A stretch of 64,000 nt of DNA from Campylobacter hepaticus (GTDB taxonomy: Bacteria > Campylobacterota > Campylobacteria > Campylobacterales > Campylobacteraceae). Below are positions 18,320 to 28,767 of the stretch, piece by piece. The translations under genes and the position numbers were made by a program. Position 1 is the stretch's first letter; each line of letters opens with the position of its first letter. The notes under the pieces were generated by a model, which ran no database searches, was not told the origin of the DNA, and worked only from the letters and a program-made list of their open reading frames with translations. The stretch lies in NCBI RefSeq assembly GCF_001687475.2, contig NZ_CP031611.1, positions 558,001 to 622,000 on the forward strand. The letters are read 5' to 3'.

Positions 18320-20338
18320 TTATTCTTCTTTACAAAATCCTGCCTCCAAAAGAAAACAAGATGGCTTGAAAAAAATTTTTTTATTTTTATCATACTTTGC
18401 ATAACTAAGATAAAGTATATTTTTTGCCCTAGTTACTGCAACATAAAAAAGTCTTCTTTCTTCTTCTAAACTCCCGTTCATACTCATAAGTTTTTGATTT
18501 GGAAAACGCCCTTGCATAAGATCTATAATAAAAACAAGATCAAATTCCAAACCTTTACTTGCATGCACACTTAATAAATTTACTCCTTTGCCGCTGCTCA
18601 TCTCATTAGCACCTAAAGTTAAAAAATTATAATATTTATTAATATCACTATAACGTTTTGCAAGTTCTTTTAAAACGCTAAATTTAGTATATATTTTTTC
18701 TAAATTTTCACTTTTTTTCAATAAATCAACCTGCCCTGCTTTATTTGTTGATCTTTTTATAGCAAGTTCTTCACAGATTTCTTGATAAAAAGAATTTTCA
18801 TAAATTAAAGTAATCAAAGCTAAAGAATGTTGTAATATTGTTGCTTTTTTTAAAAAAAAATAAATTTTTTCTAAATTTTTAGCACACGCATCATTAATTT
18901 TTGAAAGCTTTAAAATAGGATGCATATTAAATTCACTTTCTAAATTAAAACGGTCTTCATTTGCTAATTCTTCTAAATCAGCAAAAAGTCCAAGTTGATA
19001 ATTTCTCTTTTGATGGTTTTGTAAATTCACACTTTTATCTGGATTTAAAAAACCCTTTATCAAATTTCCATGTCCTAATTTTAAAAGGGCATCAAAAATT
19101 TCTTTTGCTAAAACCCCTCCAACACCTTTAGTATATTGAACTAAATGAATAAAAGCCATAATATCTTTAGGATTTATAACAAGAGCTAACATAGCAGTAA
19201 AAGCTTTAACTTCTAAACTTTCAAAAAAACTCCCGCTGCCTTTTCTCACACTTGCAATACCTTGCTCCCTTAATGCCACTTCAATACCATCCGCACTAGA
19301 ATTATTACGAAAAATAACAGCAATTTCCTCTAAATTTACCCCGCTTGTAAGTATAATTTTAGCTATATTTTGATATTGATCAAATAATTCCCCAAAAGCA
19401 AGTAAAGAAGGTACTTTAAATTCATCATTTCTAGTTACAATAAGTTCTTTAGGATACAATCTTTCATTATTCACAATCACCTTATTTGCTAAAGCCAAAA
19501 TACTTTTTGATGAACGATAATTTTTATTTAAAGAAAAAATTTGGGCATCTTTAAAACGATCTTTAAAACCTCCAATAATATTAATATCTGCTCCATTAAA
19601 CGCATAAATACTTTGATCATAATCACCCACACAAAATAGACTTTTACTTTCAAAAGCTTCAATTAAAGAACTTTGTAAAGTATTAGTATCTTGATATTCA
19701 TCAACTAAAATTTCATCAAATTCATATTGTTTTTCTCTTAAAAACTCTTTAAGAGAAATCAGCAAATCATTAAAGTCTAAATAATTAAAACGTTTTTTCT
19801 CACTATCGTATTCTTTTAAAATATCTTCATAAATTTCAGCATAAATACTTTGTTCTTTATAATTTTGGCAAAACCAAGTATGAAAATCTTGATTATAAGC
19901 CTTATTTTGAAATAAAGAATAAATATCATATAAATAACTTGCTTGATAAGGTTTTACATCACTTAAATGTCTAAAAGTTCTTTTTTCATAGACACTTTTT
20001 AATAAAGTTTTAAGCTCACTTGCTTGTTTTAAAGCAATATCTTTATTAGCATTTTTAAGTAAAGTATAAGCCATGCTATGAAAAGTCCCTGCAAGTATCT
20101 TATTTGTGATATTTTTATCAAAAAATTTCCCCAAACGACCTATCATTTCTTTACTAGCTTTATTTGTAAAAGTAAGAAGCATAATATTTTTTGGTGCAAC
20201 ACCTTGTTGCAAAAGATAAGCAATTCTAGCAACAATAGTAGATGTTTTACCAGTTCCTGCGCTTGCAATAATAAGATTGTGCCCAAAATTTGCAGTAGCA
20301 GCAAGGTATTGTTCATGATTTAATTTTGAAAATGGCAT
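18320..20338 (-). CDS. UvrD/Rep-family ATP-dependent DNA helicase
   Basis: 672 residues of superfamily 1A. Motif I is ASAGTGKTSTIVARI near residues 30-44. Motif II contains VDEYQDTN, motif III GDYDQSIYAFNGA, motif IV NYRSS, motif V SVHASKGLEFDLVF and motif VI EERRLFYVAVTRA. It unwinds DNA 3'-5' in repair and restart. Synteny matches C. jejuni Cj0777; whether it acts as UvrD, Rep or PcrA is not resolved here. The 283-bp gap to tpx holds no gene, although C. jejuni has peb2 there as I recall. Confidence 0.92.
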   Translation of the reverse strand: MPFSKLNHEQYLAATANFGHNLIIASAGTGKTSTIVARIAYLLQQGVAPKNIMLLTFTNKASKEMIGRLGKFFDKNITNKILAGTFHSMAYTLLKNANKDIALKQASELKTLLKSVYEKRTFRHLSDVKPYQASYLYDIYSLFQNKAYNQDFHTWFCQNYKEQSIYAEIYEDILKEYDSEKKRFNYLDFNDLLISLKEFLREKQYEFDEILVDEYQDTNTLQSSLIEAFESKSLFCVGDYDQSIYAFNGADINIIGGFKDRFKDAQIFSLNKNYRSSKSILALANKVIVNNERLYPKELIVTRNDEFKVPSLLAFGELFDQYQNIAKIILTSGVNLEEIAVIFRNNSSADGIEVALREQGIASVRKGSGSFFESLEVKAFTAMLALVINPKDIMAFIHLVQYTKGVGGVLAKEIFDALLKLGHGNLIKGFLNPDKSVNLQNHQKRNYQLGLFADLEELANEDRFNLESEFNMHPILKLSKINDACAKNLEKIYFFLKKATILQHSLALITLIYENSFYQEICEELAIKRSTNKAGQVDLLKKSENLEKIYTKFSVLKELAKRYSDINKYYNFLTLGANEMSSGKGVNLLSVHASKGLEFDLVFIIDLMQGRFPNQKLMSMNGSLEEERRLFYVAVTRAKNILYLSYAKYDKNKKIFFKPSCFLLEAGFCKEE

Positions 20339-20421
20339 TTTACACCTTGAAAAAATTTAAATTATAGAAAAAAAATACTTAAAAATATAAAAATTTAAAT
20401 TTACTTTATATTACATTATAG

Positions 20422-20427
20422 TATAAT
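20422..20427 (+). promoter_or_regulatory. Probable -10 of the 20.4-25 kb operon
   Basis: TATAAT lies 39 nt before the ATG at 20466, in an AT-rich divergent intergenic region between the helicase gene and the plus-strand valS cluster. It fits the Campylobacter sigma-70 -10. Confidence 0.5.
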
Positions 20428-20465
20428 CATGAATATTTTACATTCTATATTTAAAGGCATAACAA

Positions 20466-21440
20466 ATGAATTTTAAAGTTTTTTCTATTATTGTTGGTGT
20501 ATTAATTATTATAATTGGAATACTTAGCGGGACTTATTTTTATCTTTTTGAATACTCAAAACCAAAAAGCCACACCTTAAATTCTGATACTTATTCTGAA
20601 GAACATCACTCTTATTCAAAGGATTTTAATAATTCTTATTCATCTACAAATATAATTAATAATGCAACATCATATGATAGTAATATTACCTATAATCAAA
20701 ATATATCATCGCTAAAAGACAATGATAAACAAGATAATAATATAACAATAAAAGACAATAAGCAAAATTTAGAAAATGACAATAATATTAGCACAATAAA
20801 AAATGGACAAATATTTGAAGATAAAAATAATTTAGAACAAACCCAAATGAAAACCTTAACAAAAGAAACCAATAAAACAGAAAAAATCTTTAAAAAAGAA
20901 ACATTGCAAAAAAAAGAACTTCAAGCCAATAAAACTAAAAAAATTAAAAAATTAAATCCAGCTCAAGAATATTTAACTTTAGGAAAAGACAGCCGCTTAG
21001 AACCAAAACTAAGTACAGAAAATATGAAAGTTTATATTTTAGATGGAAAATTTTTAAGTCGATATAGAATAAATCTTTTAAAAGATATGTTAAACATTAT
21101 AGATAAAAATTCTAAAGACCACCGCTTAAGTGTTTTTGTTAAAATGCTGCCAAAAGGTGAAATGAAACTTACCATCTACAATAAAGAAATTATTTTTTCA
21201 AATATGAAACAAGCTTATAAATATGTAAGATTAGAACAATTAAGCCCATATCTTAACAATCCAAAAGAATTAGCCCAACATTTAGAACGCGAAGAGATTG
21301 TAGAAAGAGTAAGATTTAAAATTAAAAAAAGTGGTCAAGGAAGTGAATTTTATAAACACATAAAAAGCTTAAAAACTGGACTTAATACAGCTCAATATTT
21401 TTTTCCTTTTTGTGAAATCATAGAAATTACAACCACCTAA
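20466..21440 (+). CDS. Membrane-anchored periplasmic protein (Cj0776c-like)
   Basis: 324 residues. One membrane helix at residues 4-28 is followed by a long Asn/Asp/Lys/Ser-rich, low-complexity linker (30-170) and a folded C-terminal domain beginning near STENMKVYILDGKFLSRYR. This suggests an anchor, a periplasmic spacer and a functional head. I recognise no family. It lies 26 nt ahead of valS and probably shares its transcript. Confidence 0.75.
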   Translation: MNFKVFSIIVGVLIIIIGILSGTYFYLFEYSKPKSHTLNSDTYSEEHHSYSKDFNNSYSSTNIINNATSYDSNITYNQNISSLKDNDKQDNNITIKDNKQNLENDNNISTIKNGQIFEDKNNLEQTQMKTLTKETNKTEKIFKKETLQKKELQANKTKKIKKLNPAQEYLTLGKDSRLEPKLSTENMKVYILDGKFLSRYRINLLKDMLNIIDKNSKDHRLSVFVKMLPKGEMKLTIYNKEIIFSNMKQAYKYVRLEQLSPYLNNPKELAQHLEREEIVERVRFKIKKSGQGSEFYKHIKSLKTGLNTAQYFFPFCEIIEITTT

Positions 21441-21466
21441 TAAAAACCAAATTAAAGATAAATTCA

Positions 21467-24079
21467 ATGTACGATAAAAATTTAGAAAAAGAATATTATG
21501 ATATTTGCGAAAAAAGAGGATATTTTGAAACTTATGGCAATAAAGCCATACAAGAAAAAGGTAAAAATTTTTGTATCATGATGCCCCCTCCTAATGTAAC
21601 AGGAGTGTTACATATAGGGCATGCTTTAACCTTTACCTTACAAGATATTATAGCCCGTTATAAAAGAATGGATGGTTATAAAGTTCTTTATCAGCCAGGA
21701 CTTGATCATGCTGGTATTGCTACACAAAATATTGTAGAAAAACAACTTCTTGCACAAGGTATTAAAAAAGAAGAATTAGGCAGGGAAAAATTTATAGAAA
21801 AAGTTTGGGAATGGAAAGAACAAAGTGGTAAAAAAATTCTAGATCAAATGAAAACATTGGGGATCACTCCTGCATGGAGTCGCTTGCGTTTTACTATGGA
21901 TGAAGGTTTAATCAATGCTGTAAAAAAAGCTTTTGTTGAACTTTATAATAAAGGACTTATTGTACGCGGAAATTATATGATAAATTGGTGTACCCACGAT
22001 GGAGCTTTAAGTGATATAGAAGTTGAATATAAAGAAAATAAAAGCAAACTTTACTATATAAAATATTTTTTAAAAAATAGTGATAAATTTTTAGTTGTAG
22101 CTACAACACGCCCTGAAACTTTTTTTGGTGATAGTGCCCTTATGGTACATCCTGATGATGAACGTTATATGCATCTAATCAATCAAGAAGTTATTTTACC
22201 TTTAAGCAAAAAAACAATTAAAATCATAGCTGATGAACATGTAGAAAAAGAATTTGGAACAGGAGTTGTTAAAGTTACCCCTGCACACGACATGAATGAT
22301 TATGAAGTAGGACTTAAACATCATTTAGAATTTATCACCATATTTAATGAAAAAGGTATTTTAAATGAACACTGTTTAGAATTTCAAGGTTTAGAACGTT
22401 TGCAAGCAAGAGAAAAAATTGTATCAAAATTACAAGATCTAGGCTTTATAGAAAAAATAGAAGAATATAATAATCAAATAGGATATTGCTACCGTTGTAA
22501 AAATATTGTAGAACCCTATATTTCCCAACAATGGTTTGTAAAAAAAGAGATTGCACAAGATGCTATAAAAAAAGTATCTCAAGAAGAAAGCAAATTTTAT
22601 CCAAATCACTGGATTAATAGTTTTAATGCATGGATGAAAGATTTAAAAGATTGGTGCATCTCAAGGCAATTATGGTGGGGGCATCAAATTCCTGTTTATT
22701 ATTGTGAATGTTCTTATGAATGGGCTAGCCAAGACACACCAAAAAACTGTCCAAAATGCCAAAGTCAAAATTTTAAACAAGATCAAAATGTACTTGATAC
22801 CTGGTTTTCATCAGGACTTTGGGCTATGAGTACATTAGGCTGGGGAAACAACACTTGGGGTAAAAATGAATTTTGGTTTGAAGATGATTTAAAAGAATTC
22901 TATCCTAATTCTTTATTAATTACTGGTTTTGATATTTTATTCTTCTGGGTAGCTAGAATGATGTTTCAAAGTACTAATGCCTTAGATAAACTTCCTTTTA
23001 AAGACATTTATCTACACGCTCTTATAAAAGACGAGCAAGGTAGAAAAATGAGCAAAAGCCTTCAAAATGTTATTGATCCAAATCAAAGCATTGAAGAATA
23101 TAGTGCAGATATTTTACGCTTTACCTTAGCGTTGCTTTGTATACAAGGGCGCGATATTAAACTCAGTAATGATAAATTATTACAAATAAGAAATTTTACT
23201 AATAAAATTTATAATGCAACAAATTATTTACTTTTAAATGAAACTCAATTTGAAAATCTAGAAAACATCAAACTTCAATCAGAACTTGCAAAATATATTT
23301 ACTTTAAATTTCAAACTTGTGTTAAAGATGTAAGAGATAATTTAGACAACTATCGCTTCAATGACGCAGCAACTACCTTATATAAATTTTTCTGGGATGA
23401 TTTTTGCGATTGGGGTATAGAGCTTAGTAAAGCAGAAAAATCAAGCGTCAAAGAACTTGGAAGTATTTTTAAAGAAGCATTAAAACTTCTTAATCCTTTT
23501 ATGCCATTTATTAGCGAATATTTATATCACAAATTAAGTGGGACAAAACTGCAAACAAATGATTCTATAATGATAAGCAAATATCCCCAATTTAATAAGC
23601 AAGATCAAAATATAGAAAAAGTTTTTTCTTTACTAATAGAAAGCATTATTAGCATTCGTCGTGCTAAAAGTTTAATAGAGCTTGGAAATTCTAAGATAGA
23701 AAAAGCTTATATTAAATTACATGATGAAACAATGCAAAACATCCTTAAGCCTTATATAGCTTTTATAACCATGTTAGCCAAATGTGAACAAATAGAATTT
23801 ATTCAAGATAAATTACCAAAAGCAATATGCGATCTTAGTGAAAATTTAGAAATTTTTATAGCGCTAGAGAATGTTGATTTAAATGGTATTTTAATAAGAC
23901 TTGAAAATCAAAAAAATAAACTTGAAAAAGAAAGTATCAAGCTTGAATCTATGCTTTTAAATGAAAAATTCATTGCCCATGCCCCTAAAAATATAATAGA
24001 ACAAAATAAACAAGCCCTAAATAACATAAAAAATCAACTTGAAAAAATATCATCTGAACTTCAAAATTTAAGAGGTTGA
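21467..24079 (+). CDS. valS: Valyl-tRNA synthetase
   Basis: 870 residues, typical length. The class I HIGH motif appears in [16 protein letters not shown] (about residues 38-53) and KMSKS near residue 527. The CP1 editing region, with [17 protein letters not shown], removes mischarged Thr. A zinc-type Cys cluster ([17 protein letters not shown]) and a C-terminal coiled coil are present. The ATG follows the previous gene by 26 nt. Confidence 0.97.
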   Translation: MYDKNLEKEYYDICEKRGYFETYGNKAIQEKGKNFCIMMPPPNVTGVLHIGHALTFTLQDIIARYKRMDGYKVLYQPGLDHAGIATQNIVEKQLLAQGIKKEELGREKFIEKVWEWKEQSGKKILDQMKTLGITPAWSRLRFTMDEGLINAVKKAFVELYNKGLIVRGNYMINWCTHDGALSDIEVEYKENKSKLYYIKYFLKNSDKFLVVATTRPETFFGDSALMVHPDDERYMHLINQEVILPLSKKTIKIIADEHVEKEFGTGVVKVTPAHDMNDYEVGLKHHLEFITIFNEKGILNEHCLEFQGLERLQAREKIVSKLQDLGFIEKIEEYNNQIGYCYRCKNIVEPYISQQWFVKKEIAQDAIKKVSQEESKFYPNHWINSFNAWMKDLKDWCISRQLWWGHQIPVYYCECSYEWASQDTPKNCPKCQSQNFKQDQNVLDTWFSSGLWAMSTLGWGNNTWGKNEFWFEDDLKEFYPNSLLITGFDILFFWVARMMFQSTNALDKLPFKDIYLHALIKDEQGRKMSKSLQNVIDPNQSIEEYSADILRFTLALLCIQGRDIKLSNDKLLQIRNFTNKIYNATNYLLLNETQFENLENIKLQSELAKYIYFKFQTCVKDVRDNLDNYRFNDAATTLYKFFWDDFCDWGIELSKAEKSSVKELGSIFKEALKLLNPFMPFISEYLYHKLSGTKLQTNDSIMISKYPQFNKQDQNIEKVFSLLIESIISIRRAKSLIELGNSKIEKAYIKLHDETMQNILKPYIAFITMLAKCEQIEFIQDKLPKAICDLSENLEIFIALENVDLNGILIRLENQKNKLEKESIKLESMLLNEKFIAHAPKNIIEQNKQALNNIKNQLEKISSELQNLRG

Positions 24080-24083
24080 AACT

Positions 24084-25094
24084 TTGATAAAAATAACAAA
24101 TTTAAAAAAATATTATGGCAAAGAATTGGTAATTAATGATGTTTCCTTAGAAATTAAACAAGGAGAGATTTATGCCATTGTAGGACATAGTGGAGCTGGA
24201 AAATCTACACTTTTAAGATGTATTAATGGACTTGAAAATTATCAAGAAGGAAGTTTAAAAGTTTTTGATTATGAAATTAAACACTTAAGACAAGAAAAGC
24301 CAAAAGAACTTAGAATGCTAAGAAAAGATATAGGCATGATTTTTCAAAATTTTGCCTTAATGGAACGTAAAAATGTATTTGAAAATGTTGCCATGCCTTT
24401 AAGAACACATTATACTCAATGTAAATTTCATGCTAAACTTTTCAATAAAGCATATATGAGTGAAAAAGAAATCACTCAAAAAGTTAATACTTTACTTGAA
24501 ATTGTAGGGCTTGATCACAAAAATAAAGCTTATCCTAAAGAACTTAGCGGGGGGCAAAAACAACGCGTTGCTATAGCTAGAGCCTTATCTTTAAATCCAA
24601 AAATTTTACTTAGCGATGAAGCAACTTCAGCTCTTGATCCTAATACAACAAAAAATATCTTAGAACTTATTTCTAAAATCAATGCTGAATTTGGAATCAC
24701 TGTTGTATTGGTAACACATGAAATGGATGTAGTTAAAGATATAGCACAAAAGGCTTTATTGTTAGAACATGGACAAATTATAGGAAGTGGTGCTATTGAT
24801 GAGCTTTTTTTAAAACCCAATGAAAAAATGAAAAAATTTTTAGGTGAAAATGATTTTTTACCAAAACATGGACTTAATATTAAACTTTATTTTCCAAAAG
24901 AAGTTGCACAAAATAGCATTATTACCCACATGGCAAGAACGTTAAATATTGATTGCAATATAGTTTGGGGTAAAATCGAAAAACTAAATGGCAAAGCTTT
25001 AGGTAATTTAGTTATAAATATAGATAAAAAAGACAAAGATAAAGTTTTAAAATATATAGAAAAAAGCGGGGTATTATGGGAGATAGCATCATGA
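24084..25094 (+). CDS. metN: Methionine ABC transporter ATP-binding protein MetN
   Basis: 336 residues. Walker A (GHSGAGKST, residues 34-42), ABC signature [15 protein letters not shown], Walker [13 protein letters not shown] and the switch His in VTHEMD are intact. The last 80 residues resemble the NIL/ACT-like domain through which MetN senses internal methionine and shuts down transport. The start is TTG, 4 nt after the valS stop, with RBS AGAGG. It overlaps metI. Confidence 0.93.
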   Translation: MIKITNLKKYYGKELVINDVSLEIKQGEIYAIVGHSGAGKSTLLRCINGLENYQEGSLKVFDYEIKHLRQEKPKELRMLRKDIGMIFQNFALMERKNVFENVAMPLRTHYTQCKFHAKLFNKAYMSEKEITQKVNTLLEIVGLDHKNKAYPKELSGGQKQRVAIARALSLNPKILLSDEATSALDPNTTKNILELISKINAEFGITVVLVTHEMDVVKDIAQKALLLEHGQIIGSGAIDELFLKPNEKMKKFLGENDFLPKHGLNIKLYFPKEVAQNSIITHMARTLNIDCNIVWGKIEKLNGKALGNLVINIDKKDKDKVLKYIEKSGVLWEIAS

Positions 25095-25996
25095 ATAAAG
25101 AAAATATCTCTGCGTTTAATGCACTTTATGATAGAATTTCTCAATTTATAAAAGATTTTTCTTGGCAAGATATACAAGAAATAAGCTTAAACTCTATCAC
25201 AAGCTTTGGTCAAAATTATGAAAATATTTTAAAACCTGCGCTTCATGAAACCATTTATATGAGTTTAATGGCTGTATTTTTTGGATTTTTACTAGCTATC
25301 ATTCCAAGTATTTTACTTGCTATTTGGAATAAAAATGGAATTAAAGAAAATCAATTAGCTTATGGAATTTTAGATTTTATTACCAATATCTTACGTGCTT
25401 TCCCTTTTTTAATCCTTATAGTAGTACTTTTGCCTCTTTCTAAAATCATCGTAGGTACCAGCATAGGCACAAATGCTGCCATAGTTCCTCTAGCCATAGG
25501 AATAGCTCCTTACTTAGCTAAAATGCTTGAAAGTGCTTTTAAAGAAATAGATCAAGGCGTCATAGAGGCAGCAAAAAGCTATGGAGCTAGTAATATACAA
25601 ATTATTTTTAAAGTTATTTTTAGCGAAGCCCTTCCTGCTATAATTAATGGCATTACTTTAACTTTGATTTTTACTATAGGTTTTTCAGCACTTGCTGGAG
25701 CTGTAGGTGGTGGTGGCTTAGGAGATGTTGCCATTCGTTATGGTTATGAGAGATTTAATAAAGAAATTATGATTCAAACAGTAATTATTTTACTTATATT
25801 AGTTCAAATAGTCCAAATTCTAGGTAATTTATTTTATACTTGGACTAAAAATAATAAAAGTTCATATATTCTTGCTATTTTACTATTTTTATTTGGAATA
25901 AATATTATTATAAATAATGATAAGAATTTTTTCTGGCAAATTATTATTTTTAGTATTTTTTCACTGTATTTTATTTATAAATTACTTAAAAAATAA
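25091..25996 (+). CDS. metI: Methionine ABC transporter permease MetI
   Basis: 301 residues from the ATG at 25091, preceded by GGGAG at good spacing; an ATG five codons upstream is the alternative. About five membrane segments and the permease EAA-loop ([21 protein letters not shown]) are visible. It is longer than E. coli MetI (217) because of an extended N-terminus of about 60 residues and extra C-terminal helices. It overlaps metN and forms the channel with the MetQ proteins downstream. Confidence 0.9.
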   Translation: MNKENISAFNALYDRISQFIKDFSWQDIQEISLNSITSFGQNYENILKPALHETIYMSLMAVFFGFLLAIIPSILLAIWNKNGIKENQLAYGILDFITNILRAFPFLILIVVLLPLSKIIVGTSIGTNAAIVPLAIGIAPYLAKMLESAFKEIDQGVIEAAKSYGASNIQIIFKVIFSEALPAIINGITLTLIFTIGFSALAGAVGGGGLGDVAIRYGYERFNKEIMIQTVIILLILVQIVQILGNLFYTWTKNNKSSYILAILLFLFGINIIINNDKNFFWQIIIFSIFSLYFIYKLLKK

Positions 25997-26037
25997 AAAA
26001 ATGTCACTTTTTTAAACTAAATATAAGTTTTTTTAAG

Positions 26038-26043
26038 TAAAAT
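26038..26043 (+). promoter_or_regulatory. Possible -10 for the metQ leader transcript
   Basis: TAAAAT lies about 35 nt before the leader ORF and 150 nt before metQ. It is a one-mismatch -10 in an AT-rich gap, so the support is modest. A weak hairpin with a T-run (about 26014-26033, AAACT/AGTTT) just upstream could terminate metI transcripts. Confidence 0.3.
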
Positions 26044-26075
26044 TAATTTTTAAAAAATTTTTAAGGATTAACAAA

Positions 26076-26096
26076 ATGATGTCTCAGATGCGTTAG
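26076..26096 (+). CDS. Six-codon Met-rich leader ORF (MMSQMR) ahead of metQ
   Basis: ATG ATG TCT CAG ATG CGT TAG, with AAGGA at 26063-26067, 8 nt upstream. Three of six codons are Met, and it precedes a methionine-binding-protein gene by 93 nt. The next feature downstream is a perfect 11-bp hairpin whose left arm can also pair with TCAGA inside the ORF. That layout resembles a leader peptide controlling an attenuator. Translation and function are inference. Confidence 0.55.
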   Translation: MMSQMR

Positions 26097-26140
26097 TCTG
26101 ACTATCAATGTAAATATTTTATATCTTCCTGATAGTCAGA
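26097..26140 (+). promoter_or_regulatory. metQ leader hairpin with an alternative pairing
   Basis: TCTGACTATCA (26097-26107) pairs perfectly with TGATAGTCAGA (26130-26140) across a 22-nt loop. The first five bases of the left arm can instead pair with TCAGA at 26084-26088 in the leader ORF, so the two foldings exclude each other. Only a weak T-rich tail follows (GATTTTAT), so it is not a classic terminator. Confidence 0.6.
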
Positions 26141-26189
26141 GTGATTTTATAAGATAAAGCAAGCACAAAATGACTAAAAAAGGAAAAAA

Positions 26190-26963
26190 ATGAAAATTAA
26201 ATCTATAATTATAACAAGTATTTTAACTCTAAGTCTTAGTTTAAATGCAGCACAGACCATCACAGTTGCAGCTACTCCTGTCCCTCATGCTGAAATTCTA
26301 GAACAAGTAAAACCTGAATTAGAAAAAGAAGGATATAAACTTGAAATTAAAGAATTTACAGATTATGTACTCCCTAATTTGGCAGTTGATAATGCAGAAA
26401 TAGATGCAAATTTTTTTCAGCATACCCCTTATCTAGAAGAATTTAACAAAAGCAAAAATACCAAATTAATTAAAGTTGTTAACGTACATATAGAACCTAT
26501 GGCTGTTTATTCAAAAAAATATAAAAGCCTAGATAATATTAAAGAAGCCATTACAATCGCTATTCCTAATGATCCAACAAATGAAAGTAGAGCTTTAGAT
26601 ATCATTGCAAAAAAAGGCTTAATTGAGCTGAATAATAAAGCTTTAAAAACCCCTCTTGATATTACTAAAAATCCCAAAAAAATTAAATTCGTAGAATTAA
26701 AACCAGCACAACTTCCAAGAGCTCTAGATGATGTAGATTTTGCAGTAATTAACTCAAACTATGCCCTTTCTGCAAATTTAAATCCAGCAAAAGATAGCGT
26801 ATTTATAGAAGATAAACAAAGTCCTTACGCAAATATTCTAGTTGTAAGAATAGGACATGAAAATGATGAAAAAATTAAAGCTTTGGCAAAAGCCTTACAA
26901 AGCGATAAGGTAAAACAATTCATTATAGAAAAATATAATGGTGCAATTATACCTGCTTTTTAA
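26190..26963 (+). CDS. metQ: Methionine-binding periplasmic protein MetQ (copy 1)
   Basis: 257 residues of the NlpA/MetQ family (PF03180 type). A signal peptide ends at LSLNA without a lipobox Cys, so the protein should be soluble in the periplasm rather than lipid-anchored. Family segments include KEFTDYVLPNLAVDNAEID, FFQHTPYLEEFN, AIPNDPTNESRAL and LKPAQLPRALDDVDFAVINSNYA. It binds methionine, or a related ligand, for MetNI. Confidence 0.9.
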   Translation: MKIKSIIITSILTLSLSLNAAQTITVAATPVPHAEILEQVKPELEKEGYKLEIKEFTDYVLPNLAVDNAEIDANFFQHTPYLEEFNKSKNTKLIKVVNVHIEPMAVYSKKYKSLDNIKEAITIAIPNDPTNESRALDIIAKKGLIELNNKALKTPLDITKNPKKIKFVELKPAQLPRALDDVDFAVINSNYALSANLNPAKDSVFIEDKQSPYANILVVRIGHENDEKIKALAKALQSDKVKQFIIEKYNGAIIPAF

Positions 26964-27003
26964 CTTCATTTAAGACTTTTTATTTATAATTTAAGGAATT
27001 TTT

Positions 27004-27774
27004 ATGAAATTGTATAAAATTATCTTATTTATTTGTATTTTAAATTTATCTAATTTATTAGCAGCAAGTATTACTATAGGAGTAACACCAAATCCTTTTG
27101 CCAATTTACTAGAACTCATGAAAAATGATTTCCAAAACAAAGGATATGAGCTAAAAATAATAGAATTTTCAGATTATATACTACCTAATCGTGCTTTAGA
27201 AGAAAAAGAACTTGATGCTAATTTATACCAACACAAGTCTTTTTTAGAAGCATATAATGCAAAAAGAAATGCAAATTTAATTGCAACAACACCTGTAATC
27301 ATAGCACCCATAGGAATTTATAGTAAAAAAATTAAAAATTTACAAGACCTTAAAAAAGGTTCTAAAGTTGCTATACCAAATGATGCTACCAATGAAAATA
27401 GAGCTTTAGAACTTTTAGAAAAAGCTGGTTTAATCAATTTAAATCAAAACTCATTAAAAACCTTACTTGATATCAATAAAAATCCTAAAAATCTTAAATT
27501 TATAGAACTCAAAGCCGCTCAACTTCCAAGATCTTTAGATGATGTTGATATAGCTATTATTAATTCCAATTATGCTCTTGATGCAGGACTTAATCCAAGC
27601 AAAGATACTCTTTTTCGAGAAGATAAAAATAGCCCTTATGTAAATTATGTTGTAGTACGCTCAGAAGATAAAAATAGCATTAAAACTCAAATTATTGATG
27701 AAATTTTAAGAAGTGATAAATTTAAAGCTATTATTGATAAATATTACAAAGATATATTAATTCCCGCTTTTTAA
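27004..27774 (+). CDS. metQ: Methionine-binding periplasmic protein MetQ (copy 2)
   Basis: 256 residues, clearly a tandem paralogue of the preceding gene 40 nt upstream: the same FSDYILPNRALEEKELDANL, AIPNDATNENRALELL and AAQLPRSLDDVDIAIINSNYA segments. It has a signal peptide without a lipobox. The paralogues differ in the ligand-pocket neighbourhood (for example ATPVIIAPIGIY against VNVHIEPMAVY), so they may bind different methionine forms. C. jejuni has three such genes here as I recall; only two are present. Confidence 0.9.
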   Translation: MKLYKIILFICILNLSNLLAASITIGVTPNPFANLLELMKNDFQNKGYELKIIEFSDYILPNRALEEKELDANLYQHKSFLEAYNAKRNANLIATTPVIIAPIGIYSKKIKNLQDLKKGSKVAIPNDATNENRALELLEKAGLINLNQNSLKTLLDINKNPKNLKFIELKAAQLPRSLDDVDIAIINSNYALDAGLNPSKDTLFREDKNSPYVNYVVVRSEDKNSIKTQIIDEILRSDKFKAIIDKYYKDILIPAF

Positions 27775-28104
27775 AATTTCAATAAACCTAAAAAATCAAT
27801 GTCATTATTATAAATAATTTAATTTTCTTGCAATCTTTATGATAATGGCACTAAAAATTTCGAACCAATAAAATATCATAAATAACAAAATCCAAACTTT
27901 CTAAAAAATCATAAATAACATTTAAAACTATCTTATAAATTTATTATTTTATAATAAATTTATATTTTTATTAATTTATTTTTAAATTAAAATTATATAA
28001 CAAGACTTTTACCATTATCTTTTAAGTATACAAAAAATCTTTTTAAGTACTTTATTAAGTTTATAAAAGTAAAATACTTCATTATTTAAACCATTGGAAT
28101 ATAA
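27775..28104. other. Intergenic region between metQ and flgA
   Basis: A 330-bp AT-rich gap. I see no coding frame and no convincing relic of a third metQ. It contains one strong hairpin, annotated separately, and a plausible -10 (TAAAAT, about 28068) ahead of flgA. Confidence 0.5.
27934..27964 (+). terminator. AT-only hairpin after metQ copy 2
   Basis: Arms at 27934-27946 and 27952-27964 are perfectly complementary over 13 bp (TATAAATTTATTA) with a 5-nt loop, followed by TTTTTATTAATTTATTTTT. This is consistent with an intrinsic terminator of the met operon, although the stem has no G/C pairs. Confidence 0.5.
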
Positions 28105-28767
28105 ATGAAAATTATTTTTTTAATTCTCTTTACTTTATTAAATTTCTCTCAAGCATCAAATTTAGAATTAGTAAAAATAGCCCTAGAAAAAGAATTTAAA
28201 AATAACTTTCCCAAAATTATCATTTCACAAATTGATTTAAAAGCAAAATCCCTACCAAAAGACTTTGAACAATACACTTTATTAAGAATTGCTAATGGGC
28301 GTTTTAACCAAGCTCAAGGTTTTTTAAGAGCCGAATTTAAAACTCCTCAAAACATCCAAAAAAATATTTTTTTTAGATATTTTATCCAAGCAAATTTAGA
28401 AGTATTAAAAAGCCAACGCATAATCAAAAAAGGAGATAAACTTAAACCTTTTGATTATAAAAATGTCTTAATTGATTTTAATAAAGTTCCTTTAAATGCT
28501 TTAACTTTAGATGATGCAAATAATCTTACAGCTAAAAGCAATATCAATAAAAATAGAATTTTAAAAACAAATATGTTTAAAATCACCGCTTTAATACACA
28601 AAAACGATCCTATTATAGGAGTTTTAAGTGAAGGAAATGTCGATGTTTTAATCGAACTTATAGCTCTACAAAATGGTAATATGGGAGAAAAAATTCGTGC
28701 AAAAAATAAAGAAGGTAAAGTCATGCAAGGTATTATTATAGGAAAAAATAGGATGATTTTACAATGA
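28105..28767 (+). CDS. flgA: Flagellar P-ring assembly chaperone FlgA
   Basis: 220 residues with a signal peptide (MKIIFLILFTLLNFSQAS) and a C-terminal SAF-type domain (VLKSQRIIKKGDKLKPFDYK) ending in the GKVMQGIIIGKNRMILQ strand common in FlgA. It assists P-ring (FlgI) assembly in the periplasm. It overlaps ubiX by 4 nt, heading a flgA-ubiX-coaD-tmk-hisS-speA gene string. Confidence 0.88.
   Translation: MKIIFLILFTLLNFSQASNLELVKIALEKEFKNNFPKIIISQIDLKAKSLPKDFEQYTLLRIANGRFNQAQGFLRAEFKTPQNIQKNIFFRYFIQANLEVLKSQRIIKKGDKLKPFDYKNVLIDFNKVPLNALTLDDANNLTAKSNINKNRILKTNMFKITALIHKNDPIIGVLSEGNVDVLIELIALQNGNMGEKIRAKNKEGKVMQGIIIGKNRMILQ

Noticed and set aside
25997-26189. S-adenosylmethionine riboswitch ahead of metQ
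   Set aside because: The leader is too short and lacks the multi-helix junction; only the short ORF and two small pairings are present.
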